64,000 bases of DNA from Delftia tsuruhatensis NBRC 16741 (lineage in GTDB: Bacteria; Pseudomonadota; Gammaproteobacteria; Burkholderiales; Burkholderiaceae_C). A program made the translations under genes and the position numbers. This document shows positions 16,927 to 25,194 of this stretch, one piece after another (the first letter of the stretch is position 1; the number at the start of each line of letters is the position of its first letter). Under the pieces are notes generated by a model that searched no databases, was not told the DNA's origin, and was given only the letters and a program-made list of their open reading frames with translations. The stretch spans positions 62,001 through 126,000 of the forward strand of contig NZ_BCTO01000022.1 of NCBI RefSeq assembly GCF_001571325.1, given 5' to 3'.

Positions 16927-19548
16927 TTAAGGTGTACCCCCAACTGCACTGACAGCGACTTGTGGCTGAAGTCGGGTGCGAAGTTGTTCGTAAATTGGAA
17001 TCTGGATGCCTTCTGCCACCTCTAGGGTGACAGCTAGGCCATAAGGAATGGCATCGTCGAGACGTGCCGTTGCGTCCTTTTTGCACGCGATGTGCAGCAA
17101 GATGCTGTCCCCATCCTGAAATACCGCAATTTGGTCTGCGCCTTCGAGCACCTCATGCTGCACCGTTCCGCGCAGTACCTGATTGTGATCCCCGTCTTGA
17201 CGCGCAAGCTTCAGCGGCAAAGTGCCCCAGTTATTGGCTGGGGACATTTCCAGCTTTGCCTCGCGGAAATTCCGGTGGTTAGGATTGACTGCGCTGAACC
17301 ATGCCAAGGTCACCACCATCCGACGCCATTCCTGGCTACTGGACAGGCCGGGCGGTAGCGGCAGGCGATATTCGTGGACTTCGTTCTCACGGATTTCGCC
17401 GCAGCCCAGCACCGTGCCGCGCTGCTCGGTACACGCCAACACGCGTTCGATCTGCACTGCACCATAGCCAAGATAGCGCGACATCACCTCTTTGAATTGA
17501 CGCGAGTTATCTCGCGTTTTCAACGCGGCAGCGATGGCCTCGCAAGCGTCATCATCCTGCTTGGCGCCATGAACCAGTAGCGCCTTGATGAGTACGGAAA
17601 TCAGCCCCTGCGGAATGCTGTCTTCGTGATCCCCGCGCAGCGCATCCAGCACTTCATAAATGCGTGCCGCACTGCGCGTGGCAAGGGCGGTGGCGTTGCT
17701 GGTGCCGCGTGTATGGGCGGTTTTCGACAAAGCGCCAGCCTGATTGCTGTCCCAGGCGACTTGTTGCCCCGGCGCTGCAAGCCCACCATCGGGTTGATAG
17801 ACGGTTTGGCTATCCAGCACTGGCGTGCGATATAACTGCCGACCACCGGGGAACAGGATTTCCGGCTTGACTGAGCGACGGAAGCCATGCCCAAGCCGTG
17901 AGGCAGGGCTGAACAACGACGCGCCGGGCAGCAAGTCGGTACGCTGCCCTTGGTAGTAGTTTCCGCCATTGTCAGCGTGGGTCGCACCGACAGTGATGGC
18001 ATTGATGGCTTCTGCCGGGGACAAGATGCGCCGTCCGGATAACTGGGCCTGAATGCACTTGAGCACATGCTCGATCTTCTTCGGGTCGGTCAAGGCCAAG
18101 TAGTCCGTTCCAGACAGTGCAATGTCTATGGCTTCGGGATAGTTCCCGGCGCTGACGCAGAAAAGCACGCGGTATTTCCACGACAGCCAATCCAGCAGTC
18201 TTGCCCAAGGGCTGGGTGTGTGAATGAACGGGCGTGAAGGGTCGCCGATAGAGAGGTTGATGACGCAAATGGTGGGAGCTTGTGCAGGCGCCGCGCCTTC
18301 GCCTTCAAACATCCGCCGAACCGCTCGCGCGATGCGATCCTCGAAGAATACCTCGTCGGGGACATGCTCGCTCCGGTTCATGGAGTGAGGGTCTGGCTGC
18401 ATGATGGGCAGCACATACACCAGACGCGGCAACGGATCGGCTTGGCCGTCGGCCATTTCTCCATGCACCACCAAAGACGCCATTGCCGTGCCGTGCTTTC
18501 TGTCGCCCGGTTGGTACTGCGCGGAAAGATTGTCTGGGTCGTCCAACAGCAATCGGCCCTTCAGTGCTTGATGCTGCACATTGGGCACGCCGTCGAGAAT
18601 GGCCGCGATGGGAGGAAGGTCAACGACCCCTTCGGCTATTTCCGTATCGACACCTTCACCATCTTCGGTGACGGCAAGGCTTTGCCCGGTGGGGCGGAAA
18701 TACATGACGCCATGAAATTTGAAGAGCTGGATGTCAGTGTCGTGGCTCTCGGATTCCAGGTCGTTCAAAAGCTGCTGGATGCGCTCTGCGGGCAGTTCAG
18801 CCTTCACCGCGTGAAAGGCAATTTCCGGCATGTCGATGAAGCCGCCCAAAGTTTTACCGCCCGCAGCTTGCAGAAGAGTGGCGACGTTGCGTTCGCTCTG
18901 CCTGCGCCTGTCTTCTGATCTGCGGTAAAACAGCTCGATCTGAAAGCGGATCGCTTGAGCAGTGATGGGGTTCAGCAAATCCTGCCAGCGATCCAGCATG
19001 CCTGTCTCGCGCAGCGCCTCTTCAATTCCCCAACGGCGGATTTGCACGGTCTGGTTGAAGACATCGCGCCATTTTGTTTTTCCGCTTGGCAGCGTTTTGT
19101 TGTCCCGCCACTTCTCCCACAGCGAGAGAAGCTCCCGCATTCCTGCTTCGTTGCCGAGCGAGACGAACATGCGTCCTTTGACGGCCTTGTTCGTGCGCTC
19201 CCCTTTGGTGTTGCGCTCGAAAAAATCCTCATCGGGCGGAATGTCATCAATATCCCATTCGCCCATCCACTCAAGGCCAATGGCTTCGACGGCCTGCCGA
19301 AACTCATTGACGCTGCCTGCAATTTCAATCACCAAGACCGTTTCAGGCTCAAGGCCAGCCACGGAGCCGCTGACGCTGGCTTTGTAGCGCTCGAAGTCTT
19401 GTTGCAACGTGGTCAGTTGCGCATCCAAGCGCTCCACCTGCTTTCCATGTCCGGGAACATGGGGTTGGCCGATTACGATAGGCCGTCCTTTGGGCGGTGG
19501 GATGGTTCTTGCTTGCGGAAACATCAAAAGCGGAAGAGAGGTCGCCAT
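16927..19548 (-). CDS. subtilisin-like serine protease (IetS-like)
   Basis: An 873-residue S8-family protease without a signal peptide, so it acts inside the cell. The catalytic triad is Asp319 (ILDG), His352 (KHGTAMAS) and Ser617 (GTSNATA); Asn469 (SAGN) supplies the oxyanion hole. The 300-residue N-terminal domain and 250-residue C-terminal domain are not recognised. It follows an AAA ATPase with a one-base TGATG overlap. A subtilase paired with an AAA ATPase is the make-up of the IetAS anti-phage system, so this may be an IetS-type effector that the ATPase restrains or activates; that role is inference. Confidence 0.9.
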   Translation of the reverse strand: MATSLPLLMFPQARTIPPPKGRPIVIGQPHVPGHGKQVERLDAQLTTLQQDFERYKASVSGSVAGLEPETVLVIEIAGSVNEFRQAVEAIGLEWMGEWDIDDIPPDEDFFERNTKGERTNKAVKGRMFVSLGNEAGMRELLSLWEKWRDNKTLPSGKTKWRDVFNQTVQIRRWGIEEALRETGMLDRWQDLLNPITAQAIRFQIELFYRRSEDRRRQSERNVATLLQAAGGKTLGGFIDMPEIAFHAVKAELPAERIQQLLNDLESESHDTDIQLFKFHGVMYFRPTGQSLAVTEDGEGVDTEIAEGVVDLPPIAAILDGVPNVQHQALKGRLLLDDPDNLSAQYQPGDRKHGTAMASLVVHGEMADGQADPLPRLVYVLPIMQPDPHSMNRSEHVPDEVFFEDRIARAVRRMFEGEGAAPAQAPTICVINLSIGDPSRPFIHTPSPWARLLDWLSWKYRVLFCVSAGNYPEAIDIALSGTDYLALTDPKKIEHVLKCIQAQLSGRRILSPAEAINAITVGATHADNGGNYYQGQRTDLLPGASLFSPASRLGHGFRRSVKPEILFPGGRQLYRTPVLDSQTVYQPDGGLAAPGQQVAWDSNQAGALSKTAHTRGTSNATALATRSAARIYEVLDALRGDHEDSIPQGLISVLIKALLVHGAKQDDDACEAIAAALKTRDNSRQFKEVMSRYLGYGAVQIERVLACTEQRGTVLGCGEIRENEVHEYRLPLPPGLSSSQEWRRMVVTLAWFSAVNPNHRNFREAKLEMSPANNWGTLPLKLARQDGDHNQVLRGTVQHEVLEGADQIAVFQDGDSILLHIACKKDATARLDDAIPYGLAVTLEVAEGIQIPIYEQLRTRLQPQVAVSAVGGTP

Positions 19549-20576
19549 CAGCGGTTCGTCCCCTTTTCAGTCACATCGCCAGCGGCTTTTGGATGTTTTT
19601 TTGCGGCTGGCTTCAGGCGGCCTTTCCATTGCTCCAGCTTCAGCTTGGTAATTTGTTGGGCGTTATCCGTTTTCATGTCGAGCACGGCACGACGAACGAC
19701 GCCCAAGCAAAATTCTTCGGTCTCTGCAAAATTCAGCCCCAGCAGATGCTTTGCCAAAGTTTCAGGTTCGTAGCCGAATTTCACACTGCATCGCTCGCCA
19801 ATGGAGGCGATGTATTGCGCCAGTTGCTCACGGGTCGGGGTTGCCAATTCAATGCGCAACTGAAAGCGCCGCCAGACCGCCTTATCCAAAAGCTCTGGAT
19901 GGTTGCTGGCTGCAACGACTACCACGTAGTCAGGCATTTCATCTAGTTGCATCAGCAAGGTGCTGACGACGCGCTTTATTTCTCCCGTTTCATGGGTATC
20001 GCCGCGCTCCTTGCCAAGCGTTTCAAATTCGTCGAAGAACAGAACGCAACGCTGCGTTCTGGCGTATTCCATTACGCTCTTCAACCGACTGGAGGTTTCA
20101 CCCAGATAGCTGCCAACCAAGGTTTCGTAGCGAATGACGATGAGCGGGTACATCAGCTCGAATGCCAGCGCTTCCGCCAAAGTGGTTTTTCCGTTGCCTG
20201 GCGGGCCAGCGAGCAGGACGCTGTTTCTGGCGCGCAAATTGTGGGCGTGCAGCAACTCTGCCCGATGCTGTTCCTCCACCAATTCTTGTATCTGCACCCT
20301 GATCTTTTCTGGCAATACCAAGCTTTGCAGGTTGCGCTCAGGCGTGATCTCGTAGAACAGGTCTTTGTGCGGACTGTTGCCCACGGTCTTGCCAGCCGGC
20401 GGGCGGGCGGCCTGAATGGCACTGGGCTGCAATGCCTTGGCAAGCCGCTCTGCAAGCAGCCGGTGCCCTTTCTGCGTCTCCTCCTGGATCAGCCCTTCAG
20501 CCGCTTTGCGAAAGGCAAGCTGATCCCCGCTGGTCGCGGTTTTGACCAGAGCAACTAATAAATCAGCTTGCGCCAT
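19548..20576 (-). CDS. AAA ATPase paired with the protease (IetA-like)
   Basis: A 342-residue AAA protein: Walker A GPPGNGKT at 124-131, Walker B FFDEFE at 180-185, a sensor-like VVVVAASNHPELLD and the arginine-rich ending of an AAA module (AVWRRFQLRIELATPT). The first 100 residues are helical and charged, likely for partner binding. It overlaps the protease start and begins 34 bases after the PglZ gene. In IetAS systems the ATPase is essential for defence; here it would couple the protease to the rest of the operon. Confidence 0.88.
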   Translation of the reverse strand: MAQADLLVALVKTATSGDQLAFRKAAEGLIQEETQKGHRLLAERLAKALQPSAIQAARPPAGKTVGNSPHKDLFYEITPERNLQSLVLPEKIRVQIQELVEEQHRAELLHAHNLRARNSVLLAGPPGNGKTTLAEALAFELMYPLIVIRYETLVGSYLGETSSRLKSVMEYARTQRCVLFFDEFETLGKERGDTHETGEIKRVVSTLLMQLDEMPDYVVVVAASNHPELLDKAVWRRFQLRIELATPTREQLAQYIASIGERCSVKFGYEPETLAKHLLGLNFAETEEFCLGVVRRAVLDMKTDNAQQITKLKLEQWKGRLKPAAKKHPKAAGDVTEKGTNR

Positions 20577-20610
20577 TAGCCCATGCTCCGAAAAATGTGC
20601 TCAAACCTGC

Positions 20611-21630
20611 TCATTTGCTTATCTCAATCCAAGGCGACAGCACCTCCAGCAGCGAGAGGCCACCATGCGTTAACGTCGGATAGCCACCTTGACTGCGCCA
20701 TTTCCTGCGGCCCAAGGCCAACAGATGCGCACCATGTGGGCTGTCGATTTGCAAGGCGACCGGCGGAACGAAGGGGCCTGCGTCGCCATTGCCTGCCTTG
20801 CTGCGTCCACTGGAAAAAGCTTGCTTGAGATGCGAGGCCACCTCACCATCGGCATCGGGGAAGTAACCGGTGGCGGCGTAGCCGTGATCTGAAGTAATGA
20901 CTAAGCGCCGCCCCGTGGCGAGGCGCTCGACAAAGGCCCAGAAGTCGTCACTGGAGAGTTGCTGCGCGACATCCCTGGTCAGCAGCTCCAGACCTTGGCC
21001 CGCGCCGTAGTCGTGCAGCTTGGCGTCGGGCCAGTGATGCCAGAACACCCAGTTCTTCGCGCCCGATGCGTTGCCCACCAAGCCCTCGCAGTCCTTCCAC
21101 GGCAGGTCGATCGTTTCGGTCTGCGCTGGTTGCAGCTTGTGCGCCAAACCGCCGCCGTTGGCTTGTAGCTGGCTACGGCTGGTCAGCCCCAATGCGCGGG
21201 CGAACGGGTTGGTCTCACTGGGCAGTTCGGATGCAGTAGCGGCTATTGTGTGCAGGGTGAAGCCACGCTCTTCGGCCCCCTGCAGCAGCCAAGGCATCTC
21301 GCGCAGCGAGAGGGCATCCAGAATCAGTACGGCGCGCGCGGCGCTATGGCCATAGCCGGGTTCGCTCCACCATCGCGCAAGCCGGTCTGAGGTACGTTCC
21401 ACACCACTGATTTCGGTTTGACCAAAGGCCCGCCACAGATCCCAGCCGCTGGAGGCCAGGAAAAAATCGAGTTCGCCAATCTCGCGGTCTCGCTTGACCA
21501 CCTCGCTGGGGGCATTGCCTTCGGCAAGCGGTTTGGAGGCAATTTCTAGCGCCCGTTCGGTAATGATGCGCCACGCTTCTCTCGGGCTGTCCTGAGTCAG
21601 GCGCTGCAATGTTTGCGCATCTAACGCCAT
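20611..21630 (-). CDS. compact PglZ-domain protein
   Basis: A 339-residue protein of the alkaline-phosphatase-like superfamily as seen in PglZ: metal-site residues in LILDAL (Asp105), TSDHG (Asp248, His249) and THGG (His322). PglZ is the signature protein of Pgl/BREX phage exclusion, but BREX PglZ proteins are usually twice as long; here only the catalytic fold and a short N-terminus remain. It overlaps the DUF499 stop by one base. Loss of the extra domains suggests a reduced version suited to this operon. Confidence 0.85.
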   Translation of the reverse strand: MALDAQTLQRLTQDSPREAWRIITERALEIASKPLAEGNAPSEVVKRDREIGELDFFLASSGWDLWRAFGQTEISGVERTSDRLARWWSEPGYGHSAARAVLILDALSLREMPWLLQGAEERGFTLHTIAATASELPSETNPFARALGLTSRSQLQANGGGLAHKLQPAQTETIDLPWKDCEGLVGNASGAKNWVFWHHWPDAKLHDYGAGQGLELLTRDVAQQLSSDDFWAFVERLATGRRLVITSDHGYAATGYFPDADGEVASHLKQAFSSGRSKAGNGDAGPFVPPVALQIDSPHGAHLLALGRRKWRSQGGYPTLTHGGLSLLEVLSPWIEISK

Positions 21631-24392
21631 CAGTTGCCCTCCTTTTCAAGACTCAACTCAAAAGTCATGCCATCAGGCAGCTTCTTGAGCAGTTCCTTGA
21701 GTTGCGCGCCCGTAATCTGCGTGTTTTGGCCAGCAGACACCTTGATCGAGACTTCTGCCACAGGGGTGGCCGGACCAATGCCCCAGCCTTCGAGCTTGCC
21801 GATCAGGTTGAGCGGTGAGGTTGGCGGGTAAGAGAGCGGGACGCGTGGTTTGGCGGTGCTGTTTGTGCCGCCGAAAATTCCGCCCGGCGTAGAAGCTGGT
21901 GTAGATGTCGTGCCAGGCTGCGGCTCTTGTACGCCGGGAGCCGGAGTGGTGCCACCACCAAAAATATCGCCGCCCAATCCACCATTGCCGCCAGCAGGCG
22001 GCTGCGGAGCGGGTGGCGTGGTACCGCCGGTCGCGGGCACGGCCGAGGGCTCCACCAGAAACACTTCATCAAGCTGACGCCCGGTGTAGGAGAGCTTGGG
22101 GCGTAAGCGCCGCCATGCAGTTTCCTCGTCCTCGCCCGCGTGGGTTTGAAGGTGCTCCAGATTGCGCAGGTTGATGGCGATCTTGCCGCGCGCGCACAAG
22201 CGCAGGAGGCGTTCCTTCATCGCTGTTTCCCCCAGCCAGGGGATGCAATCCTGACCCGCAGGGCGCGGCTCTTGCAGTTCACGCAGCAGCTTGCCTAGGG
22301 GGGCGTTCTCCGAGGCGGCTTCAAGAACGAGGTCTTCGAAATCTTCGGGAACAAAGAGGTCGTTGGTCAGGGTTTCTTCGATGCCCTCGGGGATTTGAGC
22401 ACCTTGCTTTTTCAGGTGCTCGACACTGAACAGGGATTGCTGCGGGTTCTGGTGGTCATAGCGGTGCAGGATGGCAAACCGATCGAAGCGCTTCTTCAGG
22501 TTGTCGCGCAGCGTGCCTTCAAATTCTCTATGAAGTTTCTTGTATTCGGGGTTCTGCCCACTCCATTCCTGGGCCTTCATTTCTGCGCGGGCAAGGATGA
22601 GGAGGTCGCGGTCTTGAAAGGCGTTGGTGGAACCGGCACGGGGCAACAAGAAGCGAATGGTGTTGCGGCGCTTTTGCAGGTGGTCCTTGAGCCAGTGGCC
22701 CAGTGTCTGGTCAATTTTTTCCGGCTCTTCTGGCAGCACCAGAATGGGTAGCCGGTCATCCCAGCGCTCCGGCTGCTCGGTTTCGTCGAGCGATGTCCAC
22801 GGGTCGTTCTGCCACGATTTTGGCAGGGCAATCACGCGGAAGGTTTTAGCGACCTCATCGCTGCCTCCGATGACGTAGCGCACCTGCTTGGCAAGCTGTA
22901 CCTGATCGGAACCATCGGTGAACAGCTTGTCGTTGCGCGCGCAGGCCATCAGCTTGGCACGAGGGTTTTCTTCCTCGCGAAAAACCAATCGTGGGCCATC
23001 CTGATGAATGTTGAAGCTGTTTTCGACAATAGTCGCCAATTCGACCTGAAAGGCGTTGCCATCCACTGGCTTGCTGCGAGTGATGTCCATCTGCAACGTG
23101 GCCGGATCGGCCCCGGCAAGATTACCGACGGCGATGGAACGCAGCCACAGCGCGCCCAGGATTTCTTGCAGGTGTGGAGCAAGGTTGGCGTGGTCGTATA
23201 CCGCCTCGGTCACCGAAATGATGTTGTGCTGCGCTTTTTCGCGCAGCGTGCGGTGGTGTTCGTTGGAAACTGAATCCAGCAGCGCTCCAATGCCCGAGGC
23301 ATCGTCATCCAGGCGGAAATCAGCGGCAGTGAGCACAGGCACCGCTTCGCCCCGGCTCTTGTAGAGGTTGGCCAGGATGCGAATCATGTCACGCGTTTCT
23401 TGCGCATCTGTAGCGATCAGCACCTGTTCCTCAAGCAGGCGCAGCAAGTGCGGAGCGTAAGGCCAGGACTCCGTGAATTCACGGAGCTTGCGATCCTGCT
23501 CGGCGGGCGGCACATCCAACAGGCGGAAGTATTCAGAGACGTGTTGCGCAACCAGTGATTCGATGGTGCCATCTGCAATCTGCAGACGATTGTCGAACAG
23601 GCGATGCAATAGCATCCGTCGTCGATCCTGCTGGATACGCTCGGCGTTGCCTCCCGCCTTAAAGTCAACGGCCACCGGGTTGACGCGGTGCACCTGCTGG
23701 TAGGCATCGCTTCCGCCGTTGCGCACAGAGATCACAAGCACGAGCAAGTCGGGGCGCTCTTTGGCAATCTCCGACAGTATCTGGATGAAGTTGAAGGCCC
23801 ATTGCTTCCATGGGTACTGCTTGGTATTGGTCAGGCCGTCGTACCAAGTCTGGAATTCGTCGAGAAGGAGCATCGCGGGCTGATGCTCAAGCAACTCGAT
23901 GATGAGCTTGTCTGAGGGGATGTCAGTTTTGGCCGATCCCATGCCTTCCCACTTGCCTTTGATGAACTGGCCGCGAGGATGGCGCTCGAACAGCAAGTCC
24001 CACAGAAATTTATAGCGTTGACGGTGCAGGCTCTCGCCAATGACCAACATGCCATCGCGTAGTGCAATCTTGCCGATGCTGGGGTCACCCAGGGTGCTTG
24101 ACCAGGAACTGAGCCATGCGCCCGTCGATGCGGCATCGTTGACTGCGTGGTAGAGCGCTGCCATCAAGTGCGACTTACCCAGGCCGCGCTCGCCGATCAC
24201 GACCACCGGCCGGCCTTGGTTAGGGCCAACGGCTTTAATGCCCTTCAGCAGATCGTGGGTGGGATAGGTAATCTCCAAGAATGCCTGTGCGGCAATCTGG
24301 GTGGCGCCAGTGTTCGAGTCGTTGGAAAGCTCAATGGCCGTCCCCTTGAGGCGCTTGCCCCGAAACTCATCCCGTAGAGTCAATCCAAGCAT
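21630..24392 (-). CDS. DUF499 P-loop ATPase (BrxC/PglY-like)
   Basis: A 920-residue ATPase with Walker A GERGLGKS at 67-74 and Walker B LLLDEF at 175-180. The middle is a long helical region; the C-terminal part has a Pro/Gly/Thr-rich linker (about residues 770-830) and a small final domain. DUF499 proteins are the large ATPases of HMA systems and relatives of BrxC/PglY. The start overlaps the upstream HTH stop (TAATG). It probably loads or moves the complex on DNA; this is inferred from the family. Confidence 0.9.
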   Translation of the reverse strand: MLGLTLRDEFRGKRLKGTAIELSNDSNTGATQIAAQAFLEITYPTHDLLKGIKAVGPNQGRPVVVIGERGLGKSHLMAALYHAVNDAASTGAWLSSWSSTLGDPSIGKIALRDGMLVIGESLHRQRYKFLWDLLFERHPRGQFIKGKWEGMGSAKTDIPSDKLIIELLEHQPAMLLLDEFQTWYDGLTNTKQYPWKQWAFNFIQILSEIAKERPDLLVLVISVRNGGSDAYQQVHRVNPVAVDFKAGGNAERIQQDRRRMLLHRLFDNRLQIADGTIESLVAQHVSEYFRLLDVPPAEQDRKLREFTESWPYAPHLLRLLEEQVLIATDAQETRDMIRILANLYKSRGEAVPVLTAADFRLDDDASGIGALLDSVSNEHHRTLREKAQHNIISVTEAVYDHANLAPHLQEILGALWLRSIAVGNLAGADPATLQMDITRSKPVDGNAFQVELATIVENSFNIHQDGPRLVFREEENPRAKLMACARNDKLFTDGSDQVQLAKQVRYVIGGSDEVAKTFRVIALPKSWQNDPWTSLDETEQPERWDDRLPILVLPEEPEKIDQTLGHWLKDHLQKRRNTIRFLLPRAGSTNAFQDRDLLILARAEMKAQEWSGQNPEYKKLHREFEGTLRDNLKKRFDRFAILHRYDHQNPQQSLFSVEHLKKQGAQIPEGIEETLTNDLFVPEDFEDLVLEAASENAPLGKLLRELQEPRPAGQDCIPWLGETAMKERLLRLCARGKIAINLRNLEHLQTHAGEDEETAWRRLRPKLSYTGRQLDEVFLVEPSAVPATGGTTPPAPQPPAGGNGGLGGDIFGGGTTPAPGVQEPQPGTTSTPASTPGGIFGGTNSTAKPRVPLSYPPTSPLNLIGKLEGWGIGPATPVAEVSIKVSAGQNTQITGAQLKELLKKLPDGMTFELSLEKEGN

Positions 24393-24622
24393 TAGTTTTC
24401 TTCCTCTTTACGCGATTTTTCTCGGATACCGTCCTTGGACTGGCCGGCTGACTGCTGCTTGATCCAGTGCTCGATGTCCGCACGCAGGAATCTCCAAGTC
24501 CCACCAACTTTGAATGCGGGAATTTTTCCTTCTGCCGCCAAGCGGTAAACCGTGCGCTTGCCCGCCTTTAAATAGACGGCCATTTCTTCAATGGTAAGAA
24601 TTTCATCGCTATCGGTCGGCAT
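24392..24622 (-). CDS. excisionase-type helix-turn-helix protein, first gene of the defence operon
   Basis: A 76-residue protein with a MerR/excisionase-type DNA-binding domain: LTIEEMAVYLKAGKRTVYRLAAEG, then KIPAFKVGGTWRFLRADIEHWI, and a charged tail. Such domains serve as excisionases or as small regulators. Its overlap with the DUF499 gene makes a regulatory role in the operon more likely than excision. A TTG six codons upstream is another possible start. The AT-rich 150 bp before it is the probable operon promoter, though I cannot point to convincing -35/-10 boxes. Confidence 0.85.
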   Translation of the reverse strand: MPTDSDEILTIEEMAVYLKAGKRTVYRLAAEGKIPAFKVGGTWRFLRADIEHWIKQQSAGQSKDGIREKSRKEEEN

Positions 24623-24780
24623 GGCGTTGTGGCCCAACAAAACAGTTCATGGTTTGGCGAATTTTAGTCTAATTTGGTAGAAAACGGCAAACTTGGCAAG
24701 TTTTCAATGTTGTTCATCGCTTTGAAATTTTTCGTGCGTCTCTGCTTTGCGGACCACGCTGCGCCAGGTTCGTTGTTCGC

Positions 24781-25017
24781 TCATCCCTTGACGGGACTGG
24801 CATTCGCCAGCCTTCCACATCCCTGACGCCTACGGCCCGGCTTCCTGATCCGGGCCTGCGCGCTTGCGTTTTCGTGCGGTTTGCACAGCGAGGCGGCCGC
24901 TGCCATCAGCCGCGACAGCGGCACCAGAGTCAGGCTATTGGTCGGGTCGGCGGCTTCCATCGGGATAGCGGCAGCGGTATTGATGCCGCGGGTTTCGGTT
25001 TGGGTAACGGCGTTCAT
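24781..25017 (-). pseudogene. ParB-type partition protein, N-terminal fragment
   Basis: The first 37 or so residues (MNAVTQTETRG... DPTNSLTLVPLSRL) read like the N-terminus of the ParB-type proteins of integrative conjugative elements. The text then turns into a basic, low-complexity tail and stops, where ParB would continue with its nuclease/ParB domain. I interpret this as a gene cut off when the DNA carrying the defence operon was joined here. The start has a good upstream site (AGGAG at about 25028). Confidence 0.6.
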
Positions 25018-25194
25018 GGTGATAACTCCTATCGGTTCAGGGATGTAGGAGCGAAGAAAGCGGCTAGGGCTGCTGCCTGACCCCTGCCGCGTGGGGATTC
25101 AGGCTTTCAACTGGCGCGGGCCATCGGCCAGCAGCCACAAGGCGCGATTGAGGCGAAGATCGGAATCAATGCCCTGCACCGGGCGGGTCTGTTG

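Noticed and set aside
11018-24392. Assignment as DISARM or as complete BREX
   Set aside because: DISARM needs DrmA, DrmB (DUF1998) and DrmC (PLD), none of which is present; BREX would need BrxA/BrxB/BrxF/BrxL-type genes, which are absent.
24781-25017. Intact small regulatory gene instead of a parB fragment
   Set aside because: The N-terminal text matches ICE ParB proteins and then becomes an unstructured basic tail; an intact function seems unlikely, though I cannot fully exclude it.
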